Shown: one piece after another, positions 44,601 through 57,800 of the stretch
Layout: every line of letters begins with the position of its first letter
Position numbering within the stretch: position 1 is the first letter of the stretch
Made by a program: the position numbers and the translations under genes
From: Dryocosmus kuriphilus
Lineage: Eukaryota > Arthropoda > Insecta > Hymenoptera > Cynipidae
Direction: 5' to 3'
Length of the DNA: 64,000 nt
Assembly: GCA_038277395.1 (NCBI GenBank)
Contig: CM076196.1
Location: 26,357,260-26,421,259, forward strand
The notes under the pieces: generated by a model
What the model was told of the DNA's origin: nothing
The model's database searches: none
What the model saw: only the letters and a program-made list of their open reading frames with translations

Positions 44601-47600
44601 AAACTAGATTTTTTCATAAAAAGCTACTTTATAAAATAAAAAAATGCTCTCAAAATAAAAAACTACTTTTAAAAATAGCATTTTATTGAAAATTTATCAA
44701 AATTTATTGAATATTTTCAACAAAAAGCTAGTTTTTTAATGAAAAACAAGTTTTTAATGAAAAAGCTGCATTGTAAAATAAAAAACTACTTTTTAAAAAT
44801 AAAAAGCTACTTCTAAAAGTAGCATTTTATTAAAAAAGCAATTTTTTAATTTTTAAAAAGTAGTTTTTTATTGAAAATTTATAAAAATTTATTTAATATT
44901 TTCAATAAAAAACTATTTTTTTCAATAAAAAGCTAGTTTTTTTCAAATAAAAACCACTGTTTAAAAACAAAAGACTATTTTTAAAAGTAGCATCTTATTG
45001 AAAAAATTAGTTTCTTATTGAAAAAAGTAGCTTTTTATTGAAAATTTATAAAAATTTCTTTTAAGTTTTCAATAAAAAGTATTTTTGCAATAAAAAGCTA
45101 CTTCTTTCACCTTTTTATTGATAATGTATAAAAGTGTATAAAAAGTTATTGAAAATTATCAATAAAAAGCTAGTTTTTTTCAATAAAAAGCCACTTTTTT
45201 CATGTATGTTTTTAGAACGTTGTCAGGACGTTTCAAGGACGTCCTTAATACGCCTTGGGACTTTCGTCTCACTGGGAAGCCACTTTTTTTTTTTTTAAAA
45301 CTAGTTTTTTTTCAATAAAACGCTACTTTCAAAAGTAGCTTATTATGTTAAAAAAGTATATAAAAATGTATTGAATATTTTCAATGAAAAACTAGTTTCT
45401 TCTATAAAAAGCTACTTTTTAAAAGTAAGAAGCTAGTATTAAAGTTAGCTTTTTATTGAAAGAACTAGTTTTTTATTGAAAAAGTAGCTTGTAATTGAAA
45501 ATGTATAACAATTTATTGAATATTTTCAATGAAAAACTAGTTTTTTTCAATAAAAAGCTACTTTTTAAAAATAAGAAGCTAATTTTAAAATTAGTGTTTT
45601 ATTGGGAAAACTAGTTTCTTATTGAAAAAATTAGCTTTTTATTGAAAAGCTATAAAAATTTGTTGAATATTTTCAATAAAAAGCTGCTTGTTAAATAAGA
45701 AACTAATTTTAAAAGTAGCATTTTATTGAAGAATGTAGCTTTATATTGAAAATTTAAATAAATTTATTGAATATTTTCAATACATAGTCGCTTTTTAAAA
45801 TAAAAAATTACTTTTTAAAATAAAAAGCTACTTTTAAATGTAGCATTTTATTGGAAAAAGTAGTTTTTTATTAAAGAAAGTAACTTTTTATTGAAAGTTA
45901 ATAAATATTTATTGAATATTTTTAATAAAAAACTAGATTTTTTCATAAAAAGCTACTTTATAAAATAAAAAAATGCTCTCAAAATAAAAAACTACTTTTA
46001 AAAATAGCATTTTATTGAAAATTTATCAAAATTTATTGAATATTTTCAACAAAAAGCTAGTTTTTTAATGAAAAACAAGTTTTTAATGAAAAAGCTGCAT
46101 TGTAAAATAAAAAACTACTTTTTAAAAATAAAAAGCTACTTCTAAAAGTAGCATTTTATTAAAAAAGCAATTTTTTAATTTTTAAAAAGTAGTTTTTTAT
46201 TGAAAATTTATAAAAATTTATTTAATATTTTCAATAAAAAAACTATTTTTTTTCAATAAAAAGCTAGTTTTTTCAAATAAAAACCACTGTTTAAAAACAA
46301 AAGACTATTTTTAAAAGTAGCATCTTATTGAAAAAATTAGTTTCTTATTGAAAAAAGTAGCTTTTTATTGAAAATTTATAAAAATTTCTTTTAAGTTTTC
46401 AATAAAAAGTATTTTTGCAATAAAAAGCTACTTCTTTCACCTTTTTATTGATAATGTATAAAAGTGTATAAAAAGTTATTGAAAATTATCAATAAAAAGC
46501 TAGTTTTTTCAATAAAAAGCCACTTTTTTCATGTATGTTTTTAGAACGTTGTCAGGACGTTTCAAGGACGTCCTTAATACGCCTTGGGACTTTCGTCTCA
46601 CTCGGAAGCCACTTTTTTTTTTTTTAAAACTAGTTTTTTCAATAAAACGCTACTTTCAAAAGTAGCTTATTATGTTAAAAAAGTATATAAAAATGTATTG
46701 AATATTTTCAATGAAAAACTAGTTTCTTCTATAAAAAGCTACTTTTTAAAAGTAAGAAGCTAGTATTAAAGTTAGCTTTTTATTGAAAGAACTAGTTTTT
46801 TATTGAAAAAGTAGCTTGTAATTGAAAATGTATAACAATTTATTGAATATTTTCAATGAAAAACTAGTTTTTTTCAATAAAAAGCTACTTTTTAAAAATA
46901 AGAAGCTAATTTTAAAATTAGTGTTTTATTGGGAAAACTAGTTTCTTATTGAAAAAATTAGCTTTTTATTGAAAAGCTATAAAAATTTGTTGAATATTTT
47001 CAATAAAAAGCTGCTTGTTAAATAAGAAACTAATTTTAAAAGTAGCATTTTATTGAAGAATGTAGCTTTATATTGAAAATTTAAATAAATTTATTGAATA
47101 TTTTCAATACATAGTCGCTTTTTAAAATAAAAAATTACTTTTTAAAATAAAAAGCTACTTTTAAATGTAGCATTTTATTGGAAAAAATAGTTTTTTATTA
47201 AAGAGAGTAACTTTTTATTGAAAGTTAATAAATATTTACTGAATATTTTTAATAAAAAACTAGATTTTTTCATAAAAAGCTACTTTATAAAAAAAAAAAA
47301 ATGCTTTCAAAATAAAAAACTACTTTTAAAAATAGCATTTTATTGAAAATTTATAAAAATTTATTGAATATTTTCAACAAAAAGCTAGTTTTTTAATGAA
47401 AAACAAGTTTTTAATGAAAAAGCTGCATTGTAAAATAAAAAGCTACTTTTAAAAAAATAAAAAGCTACTTTTAAAAGTAGTATTTTATTTAAAAAGCAAT
47501 TTTTTAATTTTTAAAAAGTAGTTTTTTATTGAAAAATTTATAAAAATTTATTTAATATTTTCAATAAAAAAGTATTTTTTTTTCAATAAAAAGCTAGTTT

Positions 47601-48800
47601 TTTCAAATAAAAACCACTGTTTAAAAACAAAAGACTATTTTTAAAAGTAGCATCTTATTGAAAAAATTAGTTTCTTATTGAAAAAAGTAGCTTTTTATTG
47701 AAAATTTATAAAAATTTCTTTTAAGTTTTCAATAAAAAGTATTTTTGCAATAAAAAGCTACTTTTTTCACCTTTTTATTGATAATGTATAAAAGTGTATA
47801 AAAAGTTATTGAAAATTATCAATAAAAAGCTAGTTTTTTCAATAAAAAGCCACTTTTTTCATGTATGTTTTTAGAACGTTACTTGGCCTGACTTAGGACG
47901 TTTCAAGGACGTCCTTAATACGCCTTGGGACTTTCGTCTCACTGGGAAGCCACTTTTTTTTTAAAAAAACTAGTTTTTTCAATAAAACGCTACTTTCAAA
48001 AGTAGCTTATTATGTTAAAAAAGTATATAAAAATGTATTGAATATTTTCAATGAAAAACTAGTTTCTTCTATAAAAAGCTACTTTTTAAAAGTAAGAAGC
48101 TAGTATTAAAGTGAGCTTTTTATTGGAAGAACTAGTTTTTTATTGAAAAAGTAGCTTTTAATTGAAAATATATAACAATTTATTGAATATTTTCAATGAA
48201 AAACTAGTTTTTTTTCAATAAAAAGCTACTTTTTAAAAATAAGAAGCTAATTTTAAAATTAGCGTTTTATTGGGAAAACTAGTTTCTTATTGAAAAAATT
48301 AGCTTTTTATTGAAAAGCTATAAAAATTTGTTGAATATTTTCAATAAAAAGCTGCTTGTTAAATAAGAAACTAATTTTAAAAGTAGCATTTTATTGAAGA
48401 ATGTAGCTTTATATTGAAAATTTAAATAAATTTATTGAATATTTTCCATTATATAGTCGCTTTTTAAAATAAGAAATTACTTTTTGAAATAAAAATAAAA
48501 TAAAATAAAAAAAAAATAAAAGTATTTTTTTCAATAAAAGCTAGTTTTTTCAAATAAAAACCACTGTTTTAAAAACAAAAGACTATTTTTAAAAGTAGCA
48601 TCTTATTGAAAAAATTAGTTTCTTATTGAAAAAAGTAGCTTTTTATTGAAAATTTATAAAAATTTCTTTTAAGTTTTCAATAAAAAGTATTTTTGCAATA
48701 AAAAGCTACTTTTTTCACCTTTTTATTGATAATGTATAAAAGAGAATAAAAAGTTATTGAATATTATCAACAAAAAGCTATTTTTTTCAATAGAAAGCCA
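38630..48800. repeat. 1.33-kb higher-order tandem array, about 7.5 units
   Basis: Near-identical units of about 1325-1341 bp, measured from the recurring CTTTCGTCTCACT(G/C)GGAAGCC at about 38622, 39957, 41286, 42611, 43941, 45270, 46599 and 47940. Each unit holds the same order of palindromic AT sub-blocks and ends with a shortened right arm of the CACGAAA MITE (GTATGTTTTTAGAACGTTGT). The last unit (from 47940) diverges near 48440, has an internal deletion, then rejoins the pattern until about 48800. High identity implies recent amplification or ongoing homogenisation. Open frames of 60-100 codons recurring in each unit are periodic shadows. Confidence 0.93.
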
Positions 48801-48829
48801 GTTTTTTTCAATAGAAAACTTCCGTGCTC

Positions 48830-51075
48830 TACCTTCGAATTTTCTTTTAAACTGTGAAATATAATAATGTTCTAAATATTAAAATGTATATGCAATAAAA
48901 ATACTTTTTAAAAGTATTAAAATAAAAATAAAAATATTAAAAGCATATATAAGCATAAGGAGAAAGTGCCCTAAACTGGATAAGAGAAGTTTTGACTTCT
49001 TAGGTACCAAACTGAAGAAAAAAAACATTTGTTTAAACAATACAGGCAACTTAACATTTTTAAATCAGATGTGTCCATAATTAATCTTTAAATGTTACTT
49101 CAACGTGGAAAAAAACACATAAAAAAAATAAAAAACTACTTTCAAAAGTAGCATTTTATTGAATAAAGTAGCTTTTATAAAAATAAGAAAATTTTAAAAA
49201 AATTTATTGAATATTTTCAATAAAAAAAGCCACTTTTTGAATATTTTCAAATAGAAAAAAAAATTACTTTTTTAAAATAAAAAAAAAAAAAATAAAAGTA
49301 TTTTTTTCAATAAAAGCTAGTTTTTTCTACTATTTTTAAAAATTAAAAAAATTAGTTTTTATTTAGTTTTTTATTGAAAAAATTTCTTTATAAAAAGTAA
49401 AATAAAAAGCTACTACTTTTTTACCTTTTTTATTTTTTACCTTCGAATTGAAATATAATAAATATTAAAATGTATATGATATTAAAAGTATTAAAATAAA
49501 AATAAAAATATTAAAAGCATATATAAGCATAAGGAGAAAGTGCCCTAAAAACTGGATAAGAGAAGTTTTGACTTCTTAGGTACCAAACTGAAGAAAAAAC
49601 ATTTGTTTAAACAATACAGGCAACTTAACATAGATTAAATCAGATGTGTCCATAATTAATCTTTAAATGTTACTTCAACGTGCACAAAACACATAAAAAA
49701 AATAAAAAACTACTTTCAAAAGTAGCATTTTATTGAATAAAGTAGCTTTATATTGAAAATTTAAAAAAATTTATTGAATATTTTCAATAAAAAGCCACTT
49801 TTTGAAATAAAAAATTACTTTTTAAAATAAAAAGCTACCTTTAAATGTAGCATTTTATTGGAAAAAATAGTTTTTTATTGAAGAAAGTAACTGTTTATTG
49901 AAAGCTTATAAATATATATTGAATATTTTTAATAAAAAACTAGATTTTCCCATAAAAAGCTGCTTTCTAAAATAAAAAACTACTTTTAAAAGTAGCGTTT
50001 TATTGAAAAAACTAGTTTTTTATGGAAAAATGTACGTTTAATGTTCCAAAAACGTTCTTAGGACGTATTTGGAATGAAGACTTCCGTGTTCTGCCCTCGA
50101 GTTCTTTTTAAATATGAAATATAATAATATTGTAAATATTAAAAGGTATATGGTATTAAAAGTATTACAATGGAAATTAGAATAAAATAAAAATTTTAAA
50201 AGCATATATAAGTATAAGGGGGGAGTGCCCTAGACTGGATAAGAGAAGTTTTCACTTCATAATAATACTTAAAAATTTTACATAAAAAAGGAGCGTATTA
50301 GGTACCAAACTGAAAATAAAACTTTCCTTTAAACCAACAGGAAACTTAACATAGATTAAATCAGATATGTGTCCATAATTAATCTTTAAAAGTTACTTCA
50401 ACATGCACGAAACACATTTAAAAAATTTTTTTAATTTAATAATGCCAAGTAAGTGGTAAAACGTATTATTGTAAAATCTCTTTTTGATGATGTTACTTAT
50501 AAAAAAATACTACACATCATTGAATTAAAATGTAATGTTATTTTTGCGCACTATTCAGTTGAGGAACCTATTCAGTTGAGGGCAACCTCCCCTACACGTA
50601 AATTTGGAAAAAGTAGCTTTTCATTGTAAGTTTATAAAAATTTATTGAATATTTTCAATAAAAAGTCTTTTTTTTTCAATAAAACGTATCTTTTTTCAAT
50701 GAAAGCCTAGTTTTTAAAATAAAAACCTTTTTGACTTCATAATAATACTTAAAAGCTTTACATAAAAAAGGAGAGTATTAGGTACCAAACTGAAGAAAAA
50801 ACATTCGTTTAAACAATACAGGCAACTTAACATAGATTAAATCAGATGTGTCCATAATTAATCTTAAAAGTTAAAGTTACTTCAACGTGCACAAAACACA
50901 TTTTAAAAATTTTGTAATTTAATAATGACAAGTGGTAAAACATCTTATGGTAAAATCTTTTTTTGATAATCTTACTTATAAAAAAATAATACACATCGTT
51001 TGATACAAATGTAATCTTATTTTTATGCATTATTCAGTTGAGGAACCTATCCAGTTGAGGGCACTCTCCCCTACA
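48830..51075. repeat. Mixed module/satellite tail of the array
   Basis: Several partial CTTCCGTGTTC/AGGGGAG modules (about 48830-49125, 49440-49690, 50075-50600 and 50728-51072) alternate with fragments of the palindrome-rich satellite and low-complexity A/T runs. Only the module at 50075-50600 keeps both MITE ends (50217-50593). The last one lacks its left end. Confidence 0.75.
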
Positions 51076-51234
51076 CGTGATGTTAAAGAATGTTTCTTTA
51101 ATAATTTTGTGACTGTATATTCAAGAAACCGGTTAGAACTGGGACTTTTCGGACAAATTTGTTTCTGTTTCATCTTTTTACTTTTTCAGAGTATAATTTA
51201 AAAAATAGATTTGATATGCCATCTAGAAACTTAC
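51076..51234. other. Unique sequence next to the candidate first exon
   Basis: Repeat-free intronic flank containing the donor GTAAGT (minus strand, 51234-51229). Confidence 0.5.
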
Positions 51235-51413
51235 AGATAAAGTCAGAAGACCCCTGTATCTCACGATGAGTCTTGTGCGAATTTTGAAGAATTTGTGAGC
51301 CATTTGGATGCACAAGGTCCAAACTGCCACCAGAACCGCTCAGGGCATGATTTATGTATCCGCCTCCAATCTTTCCGATTTTGTCATCACCCACACTATC
51401 GCCTCCTTTCATC
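51235..51413 (-). CDS. Candidate N-terminal coding exon, probably of the SLC26-like gene
   Basis: The minus-strand exon follows the acceptor TTTTGATTTTAG and begins G-ATG at 51412. It encodes MKGGDSVGDDKIGKIGGGYI..., with GSGGSLDLVHPNGSQILQ, and ends at 51235 before a GTAAGT donor, in phase 1 (178 coding nt). Codon composition is balanced, unlike the AT satellites on either side. Joined to 432-179 the frame continues DFI-L-VEEPGDD without a stop. A hydrophilic glycine/serine-rich cytosolic N-terminus is normal for SLC26 proteins. An alternative donor (CATC|GTGAGA, exon end 51265) is also phase 1. The exon looks real; its link to the SLC26 exon is inferred from strand, phase and absence of any other partner. 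Confidence 0.55.
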
Positions 51414-51899
51414 CTAAAATCAAAATTTCAACACTTTTTGTTAAAGAGAAAAAAAATTTCTTCCTTTTCAAGACTGTGGGGATTTGAGTTTTGGAATTTC
51501 TTTTTCAAAGGAGACCATTTTCTTCTTTAAATCTTTATAACTCTTGACTTATACATAATTTAGATATCTAGGTTTTCTTTAGAGATTCCGGTGAGGCTTT
51601 AATCCTCTTTTAGAATCGCAGAAATTCAAAAATTTTTAATTTTCTGCCTTTTTCGGTTTGTTTAGTTTGTGATTTATGCATACCAAACTATTTTTGTGTC
51701 TCCAGGAATTTTTGTTTCAAACTGTTGAATTTGCGCAGTTTTCTTGCAAACAACGACAGATACGCGAATCTTTGAAATCTTGCATCGTATGCGAGAAAAA
51801 TTCGAAAATTAAATTTTTCGAAAAAATGTTATTATATAACTACAAATTTACAAAAAAGGCAAAAGAACTGTAAAAAAGTGTGTTGTTTTTAGAAGAAAT
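51414..51899. other. Flank upstream of the candidate first exon
   Basis: Mostly unique AT-rich sequence; a plus-strand frame at 51676-51873 has no recognisable domain. The satellite begins near 51900. Confidence 0.5.
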
Positions 51900-54800
51900 T
51901 AGGTGACACGCATTTTTCTTATATGAGAAAAAAAGTGAAGTTATGAGAATTTGAGTTTTGGAATTTGTTTCTCCAAAAACATCGAACTTATGTTTCATGA
52001 CGCAAATGAAAAAAAAATCTGAAGAAAATGAGTAAATCTTCATTTTGCTGGAATTATATCCAAAATTGTGTACGAGAAATTGGACAAGAATTGGTCAAAA
52101 TTGAAAATTTTATAAAAAAAGTATATTTCATGATTTAAATGGAAAAGATTCTGAAAAAATGAATATATTTCTATTTTTCTGGAATAGTTTCTAAAATTGT
52201 ATAGAGAAAATTGGAAAAAACTGTGAATATTTCAGAAAAAGAAATCATAATTTGAATCGAAAAATTTCGAAAAAAATTAATAAATTTTTATTCTGCATTT
52301 TATTTTGAATAATCTCTAAAACTGTGTGAGAAAATTTGGACAATAATTGGTAAAAATTGCCAGATGGAAATGTAAAAAAATGTGAAAAAAATGAATAAAT
52401 TTCCATTTTACTGGAATAATTTTTATATAGATAGTATAGAAAAAACTGTAAAAATAGTCAATTTTCCATGAAAAGCAGATTTTCTGGTTTAAAAGAAGAA
52501 ACTTTGGAAGAAAGTGAAGAAATTGTCTGTTGTTTTTTAGAGAAAATTAAACCATACATTTGTTTTTACAATTCGAGAAAAAAAATGATTCTGCAAATTG
52601 TGAGGATTGGAATTTTGGAATTTGTTTTTCCAAAAACATCGAACTTATGTTTCATGACGCAAATGAAAAAAAAGATCTGAAGAAAATGAGTAAATATTCA
52701 TTTTGCTGGAATTATATCCAAAATTGTGTACGAGAAATTGGACAAGAATTGGTCAAAATTGAAAATTTTATAAAAAAAGTATATTTCATGATTTAAATGC
52801 AAAACAGTCCGAAAAAATGAATAAATTTCTATTTTTCTGGAATAGTTTCGAAAATTGTATAGAGAAAATTGGAAAAAACTGTGAATATTTCAGAAAAAGA
52901 AATCATAATTTGAATCGAAAAATTTCGAAAAAAATTAATAAATTTTTATTCTGCATTTTATTTTGAATAATCTCTAAAACTGTGTGAGAAAATTTGGACA
53001 ATAATTGGTAAAAATTGCCAGATGGAAATGTAAAAAAATGTGAAAAAAATGAATAAATTTCCATTTTACTGGAATAATTTTTATATAGATAGTATAGAAA
53101 AAACTGTAAAAATGGTCAATTTTCCATGAAAAGTAGATTTTCTGATTTAAAAGAAGAAACTTTGGAAGAAAGTGAAGAAATTGTTTGTTTTTTTTTTAGA
53201 GAAAATTAAACCATACATTTGTTTTTACAATTCGAGAAAAAAAAATGATTCTGCAAATTGTGAGGATTGGAATTTTGGAATTTGTTTTTCCAAAAACATC
53301 GAACTTATGTTTCATGACGCGAATGAAAAAAAAATCTGAAGAAGATGAGTAAATCTTCATTTTGCTGGAATTATATCCAAAATTGTGTACGAGAAATTGG
53401 ACAAGAATTGGTCAAAATTGAAAATTTTATAAAAAAAGTATATTTCATGATTTAAATGCAAAACATTCTGAAAAAATGAATAAATTTCTAATTTTCTGGA
53501 ATAGTTTCTAAAATTGTATAGAGAAAATTGGAAAAAACTGTGAATATTTCAGAAAAAGAAATCATAATTTCAATCGAAAAATTTCGAAAAAAATTAATAA
53601 ATTTTTATATAGAAAAAACTGTAAAAATGGTCAATTTTGCAGGAAAAGTAAATTTCCTGATTTAAAAGAAGAAACTTTGGAAGAAAGTGAAGAAATTGTT
53701 TGTTGTTTGTTGTTTTTTAGAGAAAATTAAACCATACATTTGTTTTTACAATTCGACAAAAAAAATGATTCTGCAAATTGTGAAGATTGGAACTTTGGAA
53801 TTTTTTTTCCAAAAACATCGAACTTATATTTCATGACTTAAATGGAAAAAAAATCCGAAATAAATGAGTAAATCTTCATTTTTCTGCAATCATTTCCAAA
53901 ATTGTTCACGAGAAATTGGACAAGAATTGGTCAAAATTGAAAATTTTTATAAAAAAAGTATATTTCATGATTTAAATGGAAAACATTCTGAAAAAATGAA
54001 TAAATTTCTATTTTTCTGGAATAGTTTCTAAAATTGTATAAAGAAAATTGGAAAAAACTGTGAATATTTCAGAAAAAGAAATCATAATTTGAATCGAAAA
54101 ATTTCGAAAAAAATTAATAAATTTTTATTCTGCATTTTATTTTGAATAATCTCTAAAACTGTGTGAGAAAATTTGGACAATAATTGGTAAAAATTGCCAG
54201 ATGGAAATGTAAAAAAATTGTGAAAAAAATGAATAAATTTCCATTTTACTGGAATAATTTTTATATAGTATAGAAAAAACTGTAAAAATGGTCAATTTTG
54301 CAGGAAAAGCAGATTTCCTGATTTAAAAGAAGAAACTTTGGAAGGAAGTGAAGAAATTGTTTGTTGTTTGTTGTTTTTTAGAGAAAATTAAACCATACAT
54401 TTGTTTTTACAATTCGAGAGAAAAAAAATGATTCTGCAAATTGTGGGGATTGGAACTTTGGAATTTTTTTTTCCAAAAACATCGAACTTATATTTCATGA
54501 CTTAAATGGAAAAAAAATCCGAAAGAAATGAGTAAATCTTCATTTTTCTGCAATCATTTCCAAAATTGTTCACGACAAATTGGACAAGAATTGGTCAAAA
54601 TTGAAAATTTTATAAGAAAAGTATATTTCATGATTTAAATGGAAAAAAAAAAATCCGAAAAAAATGAATAAATCTTCATTTTTCTGGAACCGTTTCGAAA
54701 ATTGTTTACGAGAAAATGGACAAAAATTGGTAAAAACAAAAAACTTTATAAGAAAAGTATATTTCATGATTTAAATGAAAAAACTTCTGAAAAAATTAAT

Positions 54801-57800
54801 AAATTTCTGTTATTCTGGAATAGTTTCGAAAATCGTATAGAAAAAATTGTAAAAAATAACGAATTTTTCAGAAAAATATGAATTCATAATTTAAGTCGAA
54901 AAAATTTCGAAAAAAATGAATAAACTTTTATTTTGCTAGAATAATTTCTAAAGATGTGTAAGAAAATTTGGACAATAATTGGTAAAAATTGCCAATTTTT
55001 TTGGGAAAATATATCTCATGATGGAAATGTAAAAAAAAATGTGAAAAATGTGAATAAATTTTCATTTTACTGGAATAATTTTTATATAGTATAGAAAAAA
55101 CTGTAAAAATGGTCAATTTTCCATGAAAAGTAGATTTTCTGATTTAGAAGAAGGAACTTTGGAAGAAAGTGAAGAAATTGTTTGTTGTTTTTTAGAGAAA
55201 ATTAAACCATACATTTGTTTTAACAATTCGAGAAAAGAAATGATTCTGCAAATTGTGAGGATTGGAATTTTGGAATTTGTTTTTCCAAAAACATCGAACT
55301 TATATTTTATGACTTAAATGGAAAAAAAATCCGAAAGAAATGAGTAAATCTTCATTTTTCTGCAATCATTTCCAAAATTGTTCACGAGAAATTGGACAAG
55401 AATTGGTCAAAATTGAAAATTTTATAAGAAAAGTATATTTCATGATTTAAATGGAAAAAATTCTAAAAAAATGAAAAACTTTCTGTTTTTTTTTCTGGAA
55501 TATTTTCCACAATTGTACAGAGAAAATTGTAAAAAATTGCGAATTTTTCAGAAAAAGTTGAATTCATAATTTAAGTCGACAAAATTTCGAAAAAAATTAA
55601 TAAATTTTTATTTTGAAGAATAATTTCTAAAACTGTGTAAGACAAGTTGGACAATAAAAAATTGTCAGTTTTGTTGGAAAAGTATATTTCACGATTGAAA
55701 TGTAAGAAATTGTGAAAAAAATGGGTAAATTTCCATTTTACTAGAATAATTTTTATGTTGTATAGAAAAAACTGTAGGAAATGGTCAATTTTGCATAAAA
55801 AGTAGATTTTATGACTTAAAGAAAAAAATTTGGAAGAAAGTGACGAAATTGTTTGCTGTTTATTGTGTTTTGGAGAAAATTAAACCATACATTTGTTTTT
55901 GCAATTCGAGAAAAAAAATGATTCTGCGAATTGTGAGTATTGGAATTTCGGGATTTGTTTTCCCAAAAATATCGAACCTATATATCATGACTTAAATGGG
56001 AAAAAAAAATCCGAAAAAAATGAATAAATCTTCATTTTTCTGGAACCGTTTCGAAAATTGTTTACGAGAAAATGGACAAAAATTGGTAAAAACAAAAAAT
56101 TTTATAAGAAAAGTATATTTCATGATTTAAATGAAAAAACTTCTGAAAAAATTAATAAATTTCTGTTATTCTGGAATAGTTTCGAAAATCTTATAGGAAA
56201 AATTGTAAAAAATAACGAATTTTTCAGAAAAAGATGAATTCATAATTTAAGTCGAAAAAATTTCGAAAAAAAATGAATAAACTTTTATTTTGCTAGAATA
56301 ATTTCTGAAGATGTGTAAGAAAATTTGGACAATAATTGGTAAAAATTGCCAATTTTTTTGGGAAAATATATCTCTCATGATGGAAATGTAAAAAAATGTG
56401 AAAAAAGTGAATAAATTTTCATTTTACTCGAATAGTTTTTATATTGTATAGAAAAAATAGTAAAAAATGGTCAATTTTGCATGAAAAGTATATTTTATGA
56501 CTAAAAAGAAAAACATTTGGGAAAAAGTGACGAAATTGTTTGTTCTTTGTTGTTTTTAAGAGAAAATTAAACCAAACATTTGTTTTTGCAATTCGAGGAA
56601 AAAAATGATTCTGCGAATTGTGAGGATTGGAATTTTGGAATATGTTTTCCCAAAAACATCGAACTTATATTTCATGACTTAAATGACAAAAAAAGTCCGA
56701 AGAAAATGAGTAAATCCTCATTTTTCTGGAATCATATCCAAAATTGTGTACGAGAAATTGCACAAGAATTGGTCAAAATTGAAAATTTTATAAGAAAAGT
56801 ATATTTGACCATTTAAATGGAAAAAATTCTGAAATAATGAATAAATTTCTGTCTTTCTGGAATAGTTTCCAAAATTGTATAGGGAACATTGGAAAAAATT
56901 GTGAATTTTTCAGAAAAAGTTGAATTCATAATTTGAATCGAAAAAATTTCGAAAAAAATTAATAAATTTTTTTTTTCCTAGAATAATTTCTGAAGCTGTA
57001 TAAGAAAAGTTGAACAATAATTGGTAAAAATTGACAGTTTTGTTGGAAAAGTATATTTCATGATGGAAATGTAAAAAATGGTAAAAAATGGTCAATTTTG
57101 TAGGAAAAGCAGATTTCATGACTTAAAAGAACAAAATTTGGAAAAATGTGACGAAATTGTTTGTTTTTTGTTGTTTTTTTAGAGAAAATTAAACCAAATG
57201 TTTGTTTTTGCAATTCGAGGGAAAAAATAATTCTGCGGCGAATTGTGAGGATTGGAATTTTGGAATTTGTTTTTCCGAAAACATCGAACATATATTTCAT
57301 GACATAAATGGAAAAAAAATCCGACAAAAATGAGTAAATCTTCATTTTGCTGGAGTCATTTCTAAAACTGTTTACGAGAAATTGGACAAGAATTTGTAAA
57401 AACTGTAAATTTTATAAGAAAAGTATATTTCATGATTTAAATGGAAAATATTCTGAAAAAATGAATAAATTTCTGTTTTTCTGGAATAGTTTCCAAAATG
57501 GTACAGGAAAAATTGGAAAAAAATGTGAAATGTTCAGAATCAATAAATTTTCACAGTTTTAAACAAAAATTTAAATAATACACAAATTTCGAGGGATATT
57601 AAAGGATTTATAATGATTTTAAAAGGGATATTATGGGACTTCTGGACAACTTTTGTGAATAAATTAAATTTATTTTACGTTCGAGGTATTTTAAATTATT
57701 TCTAAATGATACATTTTTGACATTTTTTTTAGTTCCATAGGATACTTCCAACTTATACTTCATGATAGAAATAAAAAAGACATTCCGCAAAAAAATGAAT

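Larger units (their letters stand above)
433..51234 (-). other. Proposed giant intron of the SLC26-like gene
   Basis: If the exons at 51235-51413 and 179-432 belong to one gene, everything between them is one intron of about 50.8 kb. Supporting this, the upstream exon ends in phase 1 at a GTAAGT donor and the downstream exon begins in phase 1 after a good acceptor, giving an uninterrupted reading frame across the junction. No other host-like coding exon was recognised in between; all coding traces there belong to mobile elements. The linkage is inferred from sequence only. Confidence 0.5.

Noticed and set aside
28385..48800. CRISPR-like regularity in the repeat arrays
   Set aside because: Repeats are contiguous and degenerate without unique spacers, in a eukaryotic context.
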